Below are positions 1-10,857 of a stretch of 64,000 bases of DNA, one piece after another. Every line of letters begins with the position of its first letter. Positions within the stretch are counted from its first letter, which is position 1. A program made the position numbers and the translations under genes. The notes under the pieces were generated by a model that was not told where the DNA came from, ran no database searches, and saw nothing but the letters and a program-made list of their open reading frames with translations. This DNA comes from Nitrospira sp. Lineage in GTDB: Bacteria > Nitrospirota > Nitrospiria > Nitrospirales > Nitrospiraceae. Where the stretch lies: contig SWDO01000017.1 of NCBI GenBank assembly GCA_005116895.1, forward strand, positions 45,605 to 109,604. Reading direction: 5' to 3'.

Positions 1-133
1 TGGCATTTAACCATCGCACCGGGCCCACTCAGATTTTCCCCGATACAATCACTGAAGAGACGGATCGTACGCTTGGCCGTAGGATGAACCTCTGCCTACG
101 AGACATGACCGGGACATTGTGTCGTCGAACTGG

Positions 134-655
134 TCAGGCCGCCAATGAATTGGTTTCAGCAGCCTGGCCTCCCACCAGGTTCAGTCCATCGAGACACTGG
201 ATCTTCGGCTGATAGGCACTCACCTTGCGCATGATCATCGCTCTCAAGTCTTCATCGATATGAGAGAGCGCTTCTCGCACCCCAACAATATCGCCATCCT
301 CCGCTAGATGAGCGGCAATGCCAATGAGCGGCAAGACTCCAGCATCGCCCATGGCCTTAGCAATCTCGATGGCTCCTGACCGATCTCCAGCCTTGACGAA
401 GACCTGAGGGAGCTCAAGGTAGAAGTGACTGGCCAAGAGCGACGGATCAGGGCACGAAACAATGGTGTCTTTCACGGCCTGGACATTGCCCCGCTCCGAT
501 TCGATGAATAGCATCATTTGCCAGGCCTCTCGCAAGTACCGCTTATCAACGATCTCATGTGCAGTTTGCCGTGCCTGGGTGATATCGCCCGCGAGCGCTT
601 GTCTGATCGCCTGGTCCTTCAACTGTGCATCCGTCATTGTTTGGGTTGTCATCAT
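134..655 (-). CDS. hypothetical alpha-helical (TPR/solenoid-like) protein
   Basis: 173 aa ORF rich in short helical A/L/E repeats; no specific family recognised. Confidence 0.6.
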   Translation of the reverse strand: MMTTQTMTDAQLKDQAIRQALAGDITQARQTAHEIVDKRYLREAWQMMLFIESERGNVQAVKDTIVSCPDPSLLASHFYLELPQVFVKAGDRSGAIEIAKAMGDAGVLPLIGIAAHLAEDGDIVGVREALSHIDEDLRAMIMRKVSAYQPKIQCLDGLNLVGGQAAETNSLAA

Positions 656-1046
656 GTCTTGGCTCCTCCCTGCACTTGGTCGGACGACGAAATTGGAAAT
701 TCAAAACGCCTATTTCGAAATCTAGCGGTGAACGCCGTTCTTGTCGATCTTTTCCCGCCAAATTGACAGACCCATTCTCCGCCAATCGGCATGACAGCTC
801 TTGTGACAGCTCTGACGATCGACCGTTGCTTCTATTCGCGAAGTATTTGCGTGAGGATGATGCGGAATTGGATTGTATCTGCGAGCCTGACTCACGGCGA
901 TTCGAGAATCATTTCCTATTACGCGCAGAGGCCCAACAGACTTTCCACTGAAGGAATATAGAGGCTTAAGCCATTGGCTTTCTTGCTACTTTTTCAGATT
1001 TGAATCCTAAAGAAGTTCTTTCCCCCGCTTCGCTTGCGCATCTGAA

Positions 1047-1382
1047 ATGTCCAGCTATACTTTCCCAATGCGCTCAACAAAATACATCATCGTGCAAGAC
1101 GGAGACGGGTGGCGCGGCTACCTTGAAGGCTACCAAGAACAAGAGGCCTATGGGGAATCGTTCGAAGAGCTGCAGATCAAGCTGTGGCAACAACACCAAG
1201 AGCTCATCGCCCAAGAATCAGAACAGGCCCAATGCGGGAACAGAGAACAAGACCGGCAACATGGTCATACATCTACGCTCCCCCGTCACACCCCCACCAC
1301 ATCCCGCCCCATGTCGCGCACCCAGATTAAGCGAAAGGCGCGGGTGGAACAGCTCGTGTTTGCAATGATCAGCAATCGCTAA
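1047..1382 (+). CDS. small hypothetical protein with weak HicB-like N-terminus (MRSTKYIIVQDGDGWRGYLEGY)
   Basis: ORF; N-terminal beta-strand pattern resembles HicB-type domains. Confidence 0.4.
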   Translation: MSSYTFPMRSTKYIIVQDGDGWRGYLEGYQEQEAYGESFEELQIKLWQQHQELIAQESEQAQCGNREQDRQHGHTSTLPRHTPTTSRPMSRTQIKRKARVEQLVFAMISNR

Positions 1383-1795
1383 GCACCACCAACGTTCGAC
1401 TATTCTCCTGTCACCAACCCCATGACCGCTGAACACAGAATACTGCAAGAAGCTTCTGAACTCAGCCTCCCATAAACTATTCAGCTCACCCAGCAGCACG
1501 AGATCAACGGCTGCTCCGGAATCAACGCCTCTTCACACGTCATGCCTCGATCTTTCCCACATGTTCCTCCGCCTGCGCCAAGCCATAGGCAACCTGCCAA
1601 CGTTGCCATCTCCCAATCGATTGCTCGGAAATACCTGTAAGATTTGTATCCAGAAACCGACTCTTAAGGAGAAAGTAACTGGATATTTCCATTTATCACC
1701 TTCTCTACGTACCTGGGGAAGCTCCGATTGACCCGATAGGTGAAGTGTTGATACACATATTTCGCAGGTATTCTGATCAACTCTGCGAGGCCGCT

Positions 1796-2983
1796 ATGCC
1801 GATTGATGACATCACACAAAAGGTCAGCGAGCGCTATGCTAAAGCCGCCAGCACCGGTGAGCAGATGTGTTGCCCCACCAGCTACGACATGGGGCACCTC
1901 AAGACCTTCATCCCCGAAGCAGTGCTCACAATCTCCTATGGCTGCGGCACACCGGCAGGTCTCAAGACGGTGCAGGTCGGTGAGACGGTCTTGGACATTG
2001 GGTCGGGCGGCGGAATCGATTGTTTCGAAGCCTCCCGCTTGGTGGGTTCCACTGGACACGTGATCGGGATCGACATGACCGATACGATGCTGGAGATCGC
2101 CCGCAAGAATGCGGCGGTTGTGGCCACAAACCTCGGTTATTCCGCATCGAACGTAGAATTCCGGAAAGGCTTGGCCGATGCGATGCCGGTGCAAGACGGG
2201 ACGATCGATCTGATCATCTCGAATTGCGTCATCAACCTGGCGCCGGACAAGCGGAAGGTCTTTCAGGAAATGTATCGGGTCGCCAAGCCCGGTGGACGGT
2301 TCACCATCTCCGACATTGTCTCGGACCAAACCGTGCCGCAGTACCTCGTCCACGACGCCCAGAAATGGGGCGATTGTTTATCCGGTGCCTTGACACTCAC
2401 TGACTATATGAGAGGCATGACGGCAGCCGGCTTCCTTGGTATTCATCTGGTGAAGTCTTCCCCCTGGCGCGTCATCGATGGCATCCATTTCTTTTCCGTC
2501 ACGTTAACCGGGTACAAGCTACCTCCGGCACCAACAACTTCCTCAGTCCAGTATGCGACCCTTCGTGGCCCCTTCAGCCGAGTCGTGGATGAACGAGGCA
2601 CAACCTACCAACGCGGCATTCCGCAGCCGATCAACCCTGACGATGAACTATTGTTGAGCGCTCCTCCGTTCGCCGAGCACTTTCTCTTGGCTGCGGAGCC
2701 TGTGACGTTCGACAGCCATGATCCGCGTTGGACCGCGGTCTTCCCAGCCGATGCGCCATGCACCTGGCAAGGCCAGTATGCATTGCTGGCCGGTCCCTTC
2801 GTTGAAGCAGCCGATGACGATCACCATGTCTATCGCCGCGGCGAGCCGCTAGAAATCTGCTCCAAAACAGTTGCCGTTCTGGAGAGCGGGCGATATCAGC
2901 CCCATTTCGTCATTCTGAATCGGGCCGGTGATCGTGTGAGCGGTGAAGCCGTGACCTGTGCTCCTAACGGAGGCTGCTGCTAG
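1796..2983 (+). CDS. arsM: arsenite S-adenosylmethyltransferase (ArsM-like) with a duplicated C-terminal domain
   Basis: SAM motif VLDIGSGGGIDC, CCPTSYD and NCVINLAPDK motifs typical of ArsM; adjacent to arsS; start set at MPIDDITQKV. Confidence 0.85.
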   Translation: MPIDDITQKVSERYAKAASTGEQMCCPTSYDMGHLKTFIPEAVLTISYGCGTPAGLKTVQVGETVLDIGSGGGIDCFEASRLVGSTGHVIGIDMTDTMLEIARKNAAVVATNLGYSASNVEFRKGLADAMPVQDGTIDLIISNCVINLAPDKRKVFQEMYRVAKPGGRFTISDIVSDQTVPQYLVHDAQKWGDCLSGALTLTDYMRGMTAAGFLGIHLVKSSPWRVIDGIHFFSVTLTGYKLPPAPTTSSVQYATLRGPFSRVVDERGTTYQRGIPQPINPDDELLLSAPPFAEHFLLAAEPVTFDSHDPRWTAVFPADAPCTWQGQYALLAGPFVEAADDDHHVYRRGEPLEICSKTVAVLESGRYQPHFVILNRAGDRVSGEAVTCAPNGGCC

Positions 2984-4021
2984 ATGCCACTCACGTTGCT
3001 TGGCCGAAGCAACCCCCTCGCCTCAGCGGCTGAACAACTCCGTATCCTTGATCAACCGAGCGGTTCTCCACCGTTCGACCTGCGACTCACCCAAGCTGGA
3101 ATGTTCCCTCTGCGCGCGAGCGGCATCACGGTCTTCCAAATCAACGTCGGTAAGCTCTGTAATCAGACCTGCCGCCATTGTCACGTAGATGCCGGACCGG
3201 ATCGCCCTGAAAGGATGTCCTTAGAAACGGTAGAGCACTGTATGCAGGCGCTGGCCAAGACGGACATTCCCACAGTGGATATCACAGGCGGCGCGCCGGA
3301 GCTGAATCCCCATTTTCGCTGGCTCGTCGAACAGTCCCGCAGGCTTGGCCGGCATGTGATGGATCGCTGCAATCTGTCCGTGTTGCTGCTACCTTCCCAG
3401 GCGGATCTCGTAGAATTCCTGGCTCACCACCATGTGGAAATCATCGCCTCGCTTCCATCGTACCGTGCCAGCCAGACGGATGCGCAACGAGGCGACGGCA
3501 TTTTTGAGAAATCGATGGAGGCACTTCGCCTGCTGAACCGGTTCGGCTATGGCCGTTCGGATAGCGGGCTCGCCCTGAACTTGGTCTACAATCCCGTCGG
3601 CGCGTTCCTGCCTCCAAAGCAGGAATCGATCGAAGCACAGTTTAAGAAAGAATTGCGGACCAAGCATGGGGTTGAGTTCAACCGGCTTTACACGATCACC
3701 AACATGCCGATCAGCCGCTTCCTGGAGTTCCTCATCGAAAGCGGCAACTATGATCAGTACATGATGCGCCTGGCCAATGCGTTCAATCCCACCACCGCAG
3801 CCGGCGTCATGTGCCGATACACGCTGTCCGTCGGATGGGACGGCAGGCTCTATGACTGTGATTTCAACCAGATGCTCGAACTCCCGGTCGACCATGGAGC
3901 ACCGTCGCATATCCGCGACTTTGATCCTGATCAACTCCACCATCGACAGATCGTGACGCGCAACCATTGCTTCGGTTGCACGGCTGGCTCCGGTTCGACT
4001 TGTGGTGGATCGATCACGTAA
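2984..4021 (+). CDS. arsS: arsenosugar biosynthesis radical SAM protein ArsS
   Basis: CNQTCRHCHVDAGPDR radical SAM motif, DITGGAPELNPHFRWLV and C-terminal CFGCTAGSGSTCGGSI, characteristic of ArsS/DUF3641. Confidence 0.88.
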   Translation: MPLTLLGRSNPLASAAEQLRILDQPSGSPPFDLRLTQAGMFPLRASGITVFQINVGKLCNQTCRHCHVDAGPDRPERMSLETVEHCMQALAKTDIPTVDITGGAPELNPHFRWLVEQSRRLGRHVMDRCNLSVLLLPSQADLVEFLAHHHVEIIASLPSYRASQTDAQRGDGIFEKSMEALRLLNRFGYGRSDSGLALNLVYNPVGAFLPPKQESIEAQFKKELRTKHGVEFNRLYTITNMPISRFLEFLIESGNYDQYMMRLANAFNPTTAAGVMCRYTLSVGWDGRLYDCDFNQMLELPVDHGAPSHIRDFDPDQLHHRQIVTRNHCFGCTAGSGSTCGGSIT

Positions 4022-4032
4022 GGCGACTTACC

Positions 4033-5166
4033 ATGGAACTCTCCGTCCTCACCTTTTCCCTGGTCCTTGTCCTCGCCTTTGCGAACGGCACGAATGACGT
4101 GTCGAAGGCCATTGCCACATTGGTCGGCAGCGGCGTCACCAATTATCGAACAGCCATTGCCTGGGGGACATGTTGGACGATGATCGGAGCGGCCGCTGCG
4201 GCGTTTGTGGCCAGCGCGATGGTCAAGACGTTCAGCAGCGGGCTCATCGAACCAGGCCTCGCCATCCCCTCTTCCCTAGCTCCGGCAATCCTGAGCGGTA
4301 CTGTGCTCTGGGTACTCTTTGCCTCAAAAACCGGACTTCCGGTCTCTACCACACATGCCTTGACCGGCTCGCTCGTAGGGGCCGGCCTCATGGCGTTTGG
4401 AACCGAGGGCTTGATCTGGGACACGGTTTCAAAAAAGATCGCGCTTCCGTTATTGCTGAGCCCCTTCCTTTCGTTTGCCGTCTCGTGCCTGATGCACCCT
4501 CTTCTGCGCCTGGTTGCGAACCGATGGGAAGGACTCTGTGTCTGTGTCCTGCAAAGCCATCGCGCTCTCGTCACGATCGACGCACAGGGGTGCACCCGGA
4601 CCTTGTTTCAGGCCGGAGGTCTCGGCATACCGATCGCGTCGGTGCCCTCGCAATGCGACCGCGCAGGTCTGTCCGGCCCAACACTTGGCCTCGACTCCAT
4701 CCACTGGCTCTCAAGTGGATTGACGTCCCTAGCCCGAGGTATCAACGATGCACCGAAGATCGCCGCGATGCTGTTACTGGGAAGTCTCCAGGCTGCATGG
4801 CCCAGTGCGGCCCTGCAACTGCTCGTGTTTGCCGGCGTAGCGATCGCCATGGGAATCGGCAGCTATTGGGGTGGGCGCCGCGTCACGGAAGTGCTTGCGG
4901 AAGATGTGACGACGATGAATCATGTGGAAGGATTGTCCGCCAATCTCACAACCTCTTCTCTCGTGCTTCTCTCCGGATCGCTGGGCCTGCCGGTCTCAAC
5001 CACCCACCTCAGCAGCTCCGCGATCATCGGTATTGGTCTGTTGAAAGGATCGTCCGGCGTCCGCTGGACTACTGTGCGGGAAATGATCCTCGCATGGATC
5101 GTGACGCTCCCTGCCGCTGCGCTCCTAGCTTGTCTGGCCTATCTTGTCCTGACTAGGGTTATCTAG
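4033..5166 (+). CDS. inorganic phosphate transporter, PiT family
   Basis: ANGTNDVSKAIATLVGSG and GLPVSTTHALTGSLVGAG repeats typical of PiT; start at MELSVLTF. Confidence 0.9.
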   Translation: MELSVLTFSLVLVLAFANGTNDVSKAIATLVGSGVTNYRTAIAWGTCWTMIGAAAAAFVASAMVKTFSSGLIEPGLAIPSSLAPAILSGTVLWVLFASKTGLPVSTTHALTGSLVGAGLMAFGTEGLIWDTVSKKIALPLLLSPFLSFAVSCLMHPLLRLVANRWEGLCVCVLQSHRALVTIDAQGCTRTLFQAGGLGIPIASVPSQCDRAGLSGPTLGLDSIHWLSSGLTSLARGINDAPKIAAMLLLGSLQAAWPSAALQLLVFAGVAIAMGIGSYWGGRRVTEVLAEDVTTMNHVEGLSANLTTSSLVLLSGSLGLPVSTTHLSSSAIIGIGLLKGSSGVRWTTVREMILAWIVTLPAAALLACLAYLVLTRVI

Positions 5167-5242
5167 ACCTTGTCTATTGTGACGACAGTCTGCTATGGTG
5201 CAGATCTGTCGTTCATTGTCACTGGATTTCCTACATTACTGA

Positions 5243-6370
5243 ATGGTCTGGGACCCAAAAGATCCTTGGGGCAAAAAGCCTGACCCGCTTGAGGAAGTTC
5301 TCAAGCAGGCTCAGTCGCAATTCAAGGACATACTTCCTCCTGGTGGCCTGAAGAGTCTCATCCCCTCTGGAGGAGCCTGGAATATCATCATCGCAGCTCT
5401 GGTGATCTTTCTCGTTTGGCAGAGTGTGTTTATCGTCGCCCCGGATGAAGAAGGTGTCGTGAAAAGATTCGGCGTTCCGGTTCGGGCCGTAGAGCCAGGC
5501 CCGCACTTCAAGATTCCGCTGATTGAATCCGTCCTCCAGCCGAAAGTCGCCAAACTCTTTCGCGTAGAGGTCGGGTTCCGCACCAATCAACAAGGCCGCC
5601 AGCAGATGGTGCCTCAGGAAGCCTTGATGCTGACCGGCGATATGAACATCCTCGCCATCGAATTCATCGTTCAGTACAAGATTAAAGAGGCCCGCAACTT
5701 CTTATTCAACGTCGCGGATATCCATGAAACCATCGGGAAAGCTGCCGAAGCCTCCATGCGTGAAGTCGTCGGGAAGAGTAAGATCGATGAAGCCCTGACC
5801 ACCGGGAAAGCCGTGATTCAGCAGGACACCTTGACGTTGTTGCAGACGATTCTTGATCAATACCAATCCGGTGTGCAGATCGCCGCCGTGCAACTCCAGG
5901 ACGTCGATCCTCCGGAAGCGGTCGCCGCCGCGTTCAAAGACGTCACGAATGCCAAGGAAGACCGGGAAAAGCTCATCAACCAAGCCCAGGGTTACCGGAA
6001 CGACATCATTCCGAGAGCCAAGGGTGAAGCGGCTGAGCTGGTTAACCGCGCAAAGGGATTTGCTCAGGCGCGACTCAATCGTGCCCAGGGCGAGACCAAT
6101 CGGTTCCTCGCCACCTTGAAGGAGTATAACCAAGCGAAGGACGTCATCACCAAGCGGATATATATTGAAACCATGGAAGAAATCCTGCCGCATACGGAGA
6201 AGATCATCATCGACGGAAAAGGCGGAGAGCGCCTCTTGCCGTATCTTCCGCTTGACCGTCTCTCCAGATCAGGGCCCTCAACCCTTGCCAAACCAGGCTC
6301 GCATGTTGAGGTTGAGGAACCCAGGCCAGATCTATCGCCAACCCTCAAGTCAAGGAACGCCAGGCCATGA
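5243..6370 (+). CDS. hflK: FtsH protease modulator HflK
   Basis: SPFH protein, WDPKDPWGKKPD N-terminus, followed by hflC. Confidence 0.92.
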   Translation: MVWDPKDPWGKKPDPLEEVLKQAQSQFKDILPPGGLKSLIPSGGAWNIIIAALVIFLVWQSVFIVAPDEEGVVKRFGVPVRAVEPGPHFKIPLIESVLQPKVAKLFRVEVGFRTNQQGRQQMVPQEALMLTGDMNILAIEFIVQYKIKEARNFLFNVADIHETIGKAAEASMREVVGKSKIDEALTTGKAVIQQDTLTLLQTILDQYQSGVQIAAVQLQDVDPPEAVAAAFKDVTNAKEDREKLINQAQGYRNDIIPRAKGEAAELVNRAKGFAQARLNRAQGETNRFLATLKEYNQAKDVITKRIYIETMEEILPHTEKIIIDGKGGERLLPYLPLDRLSRSGPSTLAKPGSHVEVEEPRPDLSPTLKSRNARP

Positions 6371-7227
6371 CCAAGCAAGGACTGGTGATTGCACTCCTCG
6401 CTGTGGTGGTTGCGTTGTTCGTGCTCGGGGCATCTCCTCTCTTCGTCGTAGACGTGATCCAGACGGCCATTGTCGTGCAACTTGGGAAACCCGTTCGCAA
6501 CATCACTGAGCCAGGACTGTACGTCAAAGTGCCGTTCGTCCAGGAGGTGACGTACTTCGAGAAGCGGTTACTGGATTACGATTCGAACGCGCAGGATGTC
6601 ATTACCTCGGACAAGAAGACCCTGCTGCTCGACAACTTTGCGAAATGGCGCATTGTGGATCCGCTAAAAGTTTACCAGAACTTCCAGAGCCAACGCGGCG
6701 CACTCCAACGGTTGCATGATATCATCTACTCCGAGCTTCGCGTGGAGTTAGGCCGGCATGAGCTACTCGAAATCGTGTCCAGCACGAGGGCCGACATCAT
6801 GAAAGTGGTGACCGAACGGGCAAACGAGAAGGCCACGGTGTATGGCATCGAGATCCAGGACGTCCGAATCAAGCGCGCCGATTTGCCTGAACAAAATGAG
6901 AAGGCGGTCTTTGCACGGATGCAGGCGGAACGGGAACGACAGGCTAAGCAATATCGCGCGGAGGGGGCGGAGGAAGCGCAAAAAATCAGATCGGAAGCTG
7001 AAAAAGACCGGGAAATTATCCTGGCCCAGGCCTATAAAGAGTCTGAGGAACTTCGAGGCGGCGGCGATGCCAAGGCATTTCGGATCTATGCTGACGCCTA
7101 CCGACAGGACCTGAAGTTTTTTGAATTCACCCGCTCTATGGAGGCCTATAAGAGCGCCTTCAAAGACGGCACGACCCTGGTGATGAGCCCAGATTCTGAA
7201 TTCTTTCGATACTTGAAGCAGCGCTGA
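6367..7227 (+). CDS. hflC: protease modulator HflC
   Basis: SPFH domain, overlaps hflK by 4 bp. Confidence 0.92.
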   Translation: MTKQGLVIALLAVVVALFVLGASPLFVVDVIQTAIVVQLGKPVRNITEPGLYVKVPFVQEVTYFEKRLLDYDSNAQDVITSDKKTLLLDNFAKWRIVDPLKVYQNFQSQRGALQRLHDIIYSELRVELGRHELLEIVSSTRADIMKVVTERANEKATVYGIEIQDVRIKRADLPEQNEKAVFARMQAERERQAKQYRAEGAEEAQKIRSEAEKDREIILAQAYKESEELRGGGDAKAFRIYADAYRQDLKFFEFTRSMEAYKSAFKDGTTLVMSPDSEFFRYLKQR

Positions 7228-7231
7228 GTTT

Positions 7232-8914
7232 CTACGACAGCCCCACTATCTTCCCGCTGGTCGGATCAAGCGTAATCCGCTCACCGATCGGCCTCTTGGG
7301 CAACCCCGGCATCAACTGAATCCCTGAACAGACCGCCGTCACAAACCCCGCACCAGCTAGAATTCGCAATTCTTTGATCGGAACTGTAAATCCAGTCGGC
7401 CTCCCCTTCACCGTGGGATCATGTGAAAGTGACAGCGGCGTTTTCGCCATGCAAACAGGTAGGTCCCCATACCCCAACGCTTCGGCCATATCGATTTGAC
7501 GTTCCACCTCCGGCTCGAACGAGACCCCAGCAGCTCCATACATATACGTGGCAATAGTTTCTATCTTTTTTCTGATCGGCCATGACACATCATAAAGATG
7601 CCTGAATTGGGCAGGTCTTTCGGATGCCTTGAGGACTGCAGCCGCGAGCTGTTCGGCCCCCTTTCCACCGTCGGACCAGTGCGTAGACACCGCCGCATCG
7701 ACTGCGCCCATCCTCAGTGACCGTTCTCGCACCCAGTCCAACTCATCCTGAGGATCATCCTTGAAGGCATTGACGGCGACCACGACCGGGACTCCGTGCG
7801 CCAGAACATTGGCGACATGCTGTTCCAGATTAGCGATCCCCTTCGATAAGGCCTGCTGGTTCGGTCCCGTGAGACTCGAAGGTAGCGCAACACCAGCCTT
7901 GACGACGCCGCCCCCTCCATGGAGTTTCAGCGCCCGTAAGGTCGCCACCACAACCGCCACAGCCGGAGTGAACCCCGACGCTCGGCACTTAATGTTGAAA
8001 AACTTTTCCGCTCCCAGATCGCTACCAAAACCTGCCTCAGTCACGACGAAGTCAGCGCATCGAAGTGCAATGGCATCGGAAATGACCGAGCAGTTCCCAT
8101 GGGCGATGTTGCCGAACGGCCCCGTGTGTACGAATGCGGGGGTCCCTTCTAGCGTTTGAACCAGATTCGGCTTGAGGGCGTCCTTCAGGAGCACCGCCAT
8201 CGACCCTACGCATCCAAGCGCCTCAGCCCTGATCGGTGTTCCTGACGTTGTGAACCCGACCACTATTCGCCCAAGCCGCTCATGGAGATCTTTGTAATCC
8301 TTCGCAAGTGCCAACACCGCCATAACCTCTGAAGCCTCGGTGATGACGAATTGGCCCCGACGTCTGCCGGTTTCTTCCCCCAATAATACGTCTCGGAGAG
8401 CACGATCATTGACGCTCAGCGTCCGAGGCCATGGAGTTCTGGTCGGATCGATCGAGAGAGGGTTTCCATGAAACAGATGATTGTCGAGGAATGCTGAAAG
8501 CAGATTGTGGCTAGCGGCCACCGCATGGGCATCTCCCGTCAGGTGAAGGTTGATATCCTCCATGGGCACAACCTGGGCATGCCCCCCACCCGTACCCCCG
8601 CCCTTCACTCCAAACACAGGACCGAGCGAGGGTTGCCTGAGAGTAAGCGCGGTCCGACGCCCAAGCCGAGTGAGCGCCATGGCAAGACCGATTGATGTTG
8701 TCGTCTTTCCCTCTCCCAAGGGGGTTGGGTTTATCGCTGTGACAAGTACATACCGTCCGCGCGGTACAATATCCAGGCGATCCAATATTTGAGGCGATAT
8801 TTTGGCCTTATCCTGTCCATAGAGGGTCAGCTCTTCGGCACGGACCCCAAGCTGGGAAGCAATTTCTAGGATAGGGCGAAGGGTAACGGATTGAGCAATG
8901 TCGAGATCGGTCAA
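7232..8914 (-). CDS. fhs: formate--tetrahydrofolate ligase
   Basis: TPLGEGKTTTSIGLAMAL and KGGGTGGGHAQVVPMEDINLHLTGD motifs. Confidence 0.96.
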   Translation of the reverse strand: MTDLDIAQSVTLRPILEIASQLGVRAEELTLYGQDKAKISPQILDRLDIVPRGRYVLVTAINPTPLGEGKTTTSIGLAMALTRLGRRTALTLRQPSLGPVFGVKGGGTGGGHAQVVPMEDINLHLTGDAHAVAASHNLLSAFLDNHLFHGNPLSIDPTRTPWPRTLSVNDRALRDVLLGEETGRRRGQFVITEASEVMAVLALAKDYKDLHERLGRIVVGFTTSGTPIRAEALGCVGSMAVLLKDALKPNLVQTLEGTPAFVHTGPFGNIAHGNCSVISDAIALRCADFVVTEAGFGSDLGAEKFFNIKCRASGFTPAVAVVVATLRALKLHGGGGVVKAGVALPSSLTGPNQQALSKGIANLEQHVANVLAHGVPVVVAVNAFKDDPQDELDWVRERSLRMGAVDAAVSTHWSDGGKGAEQLAAAVLKASERPAQFRHLYDVSWPIRKKIETIATYMYGAAGVSFEPEVERQIDMAEALGYGDLPVCMAKTPLSLSHDPTVKGRPTGFTVPIKELRILAGAGFVTAVCSGIQLMPGLPKRPIGERITLDPTSGKIVGLS

Positions 8915-9085
8915 GAGGCTCTCGTCTCGTTATCTAGATTATACGGGACCGCAGTATAACATAGGTTCTAATCAAGGGGCGGGGCGGATCTGGCAGAAAC
9001 CAATGGGAAGAGGCGGCTGACTGCTGAACTTTTAAGAAGCAGCGGAAACAGGTTGGACTGACTTCGATTATATCGAAACGGTCTA

Positions 9086-10105
9086 CTATTCCAGAATGTA
9101 CTTGGTTGGGTCAAGCGCTTGGCCGTTCAATTTCACCATGTAATGCAGGTGAGGACCGGTGGAAAGGCCCGAGCTCCCGACGAGCGCAATGACATCGCCA
9201 CGCTCAACCCTTTGGCCTTCCTTCACCAAGGCCTTCGCCAGATGTCCGTAGAGGGTTTCAACTCCGAATCCATGATCGACGCGGACCATGTTCCCGAGCT
9301 TAGGATCGTATCCTACGGATGTAATCCGACCTTGGGCCGGAGCACGGACCGGGGTGTTTGGTGCAGCACCGATATCCAACCCATCATGCCAGGCGGGCTT
9401 CTCCGTGAAAGGAGAAATTCTCGGGCCAAACCCAGACGTGACCCACCCCTTGACTGGCCAAATCGAAGGCGTCGAGGCCCAGCGAGACGAGCGCTGCTCA
9501 GCTGCTTGTGATAACTCGTCAAGAATACGTTCCTGCATCGTGGCTTGCTTTGAAAGCCATTCCAACCCCTCTTTCACTGATGTAATTGCCAGGAGGGCAT
9601 CTCGAGAAGGCTCTAGACCAACAGCAGATGAGTGTTCTTGATTACCCTCAGATGTTTGCTTAGAGATACCTGGGGAGACATTCAGTTCGGTTCTACCGGG
9701 TATCGAGCCTCCTTCTTCAGAAATCGGCACCTCTTCTCCACCCCTACCGTTTGCCATATCTCCCGTCTTGGGTACTTCTATGCCGAGCATGACTCGAAGC
9801 CTTTGATTCACCTCATTCATTGCCCCAAGGCGCTTCTTCAAGTCATCAATAGCCGTGGAGAAGGCTGCGGTCTGCTCTCGTGCGCTCATGGCTTCCGCGC
9901 GAAAAGCTGCTAACTCCCATACCTCTCCCGTTCTGATGGCATAGTGAGAAACCACGAGAAGATCGGCAAGAACGACCAACCCCGCACAGATCAACAATCG
10001 GCGGAGTAGTTTCTTCGAAAAGCTGAAGCGGATAGGCTTTGCCGTGGACCCTCTGAAAACCACAACGGTATAGGCATCACCGTCTTGAATGTTTGTCTGG
10101 CTCAT
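9086..10105 (-). CDS. M23 family metallopeptidase
   Basis: HDGLDIGAAPNTPVRAPAQG...GHLAK...GSSGLSTGPHLHYMV; N-terminal TM and coiled coil. Confidence 0.9.
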   Translation of the reverse strand: MSQTNIQDGDAYTVVVFRGSTAKPIRFSFSKKLLRRLLICAGLVVLADLLVVSHYAIRTGEVWELAAFRAEAMSAREQTAAFSTAIDDLKKRLGAMNEVNQRLRVMLGIEVPKTGDMANGRGGEEVPISEEGGSIPGRTELNVSPGISKQTSEGNQEHSSAVGLEPSRDALLAITSVKEGLEWLSKQATMQERILDELSQAAEQRSSRWASTPSIWPVKGWVTSGFGPRISPFTEKPAWHDGLDIGAAPNTPVRAPAQGRITSVGYDPKLGNMVRVDHGFGVETLYGHLAKALVKEGQRVERGDVIALVGSSGLSTGPHLHYMVKLNGQALDPTKYILE

Positions 10106-10233
10106 AACCTTCGTCTCCCGTGCCTACTTGTATCTGGAAGGCATGTCAAAACTTACCCTGTAAACTACCGATCTAGCCCCCCATTGGTCAACCTCAAAAT
10201 AGTGCCTCGACGATCTGGTTTCAACCGCATTAT

Positions 10234-10563
10234 CTAGGAGGTTTCTCGGCGAACCCACTCTAGATATGGTGGAAACCCTTGGTAAACAGGAATCGCTATT
10301 ATTTCCGGTACCTTGTACGAATGGATCTTCCGTATTGTTTCTTCAAGAGAACTGAATTTATCAGAGGTTGTCTTGATCAGTAGCAGTGATTCTTGGTCGT
10401 TCATCAACTTTCCTTCCCACCAGTACGTTGAACGCACGGTGGGAATCGTAGAAGCGCAAGCAGCCAGGCGAGACTGTACCACCTGGTCGGCAATCTTCAT
10501 CGCTTCATCTTGGCTCGCCGTTGTGACCATGACAACCACTACCTGGATGGATTCAGTCCCCAT
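10234..10563 (-). CDS. cutA: divalent-cation tolerance protein CutA
   Basis: CutA-type 109 aa protein with STYWWEGK and YKVPEIIAIPV motifs. Confidence 0.92.
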   Translation of the reverse strand: MGTESIQVVVVMVTTASQDEAMKIADQVVQSRLAACASTIPTVRSTYWWEGKLMNDQESLLLIKTTSDKFSSLEETIRKIHSYKVPEIIAIPVYQGFPPYLEWVRRETS

Positions 10564-10857
10564 AGGAAAGCCAGGATACTCAAGCGCCTCTCGACAAGCA
10601 ACCTGGATCCTTTCAACGGCGCGTCCCGCTCCCCAGCTTCACATTGAGCAACATCTGTGCCTTTCCAGCAAAGATTCGCAATAGACATTACATTTATTTA
10701 CAATGACTTACGACTTCACCACGACTGCCGATATGGCTCTTGGATAAGGGACTGTGTGGCAAACGTGGTAGTCAGGCATTTTTTGGGACACCGACGTTCA
10801 AAAACAGACTTTCCCCGAGTTTCCCGCAGGCTGTACGAAGGTGATCAAAAACAGACC

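Noticed and set aside
1664-2353. 229 aa minus-strand ORF opposite arsM
   Set aside because: Antisense to a confident CDS; composition is shadow-frame like with no family motif.
3389-3967. 192 aa minus-strand ORF opposite arsS
   Set aside because: Antisense to a confident radical SAM CDS; no domain signature.
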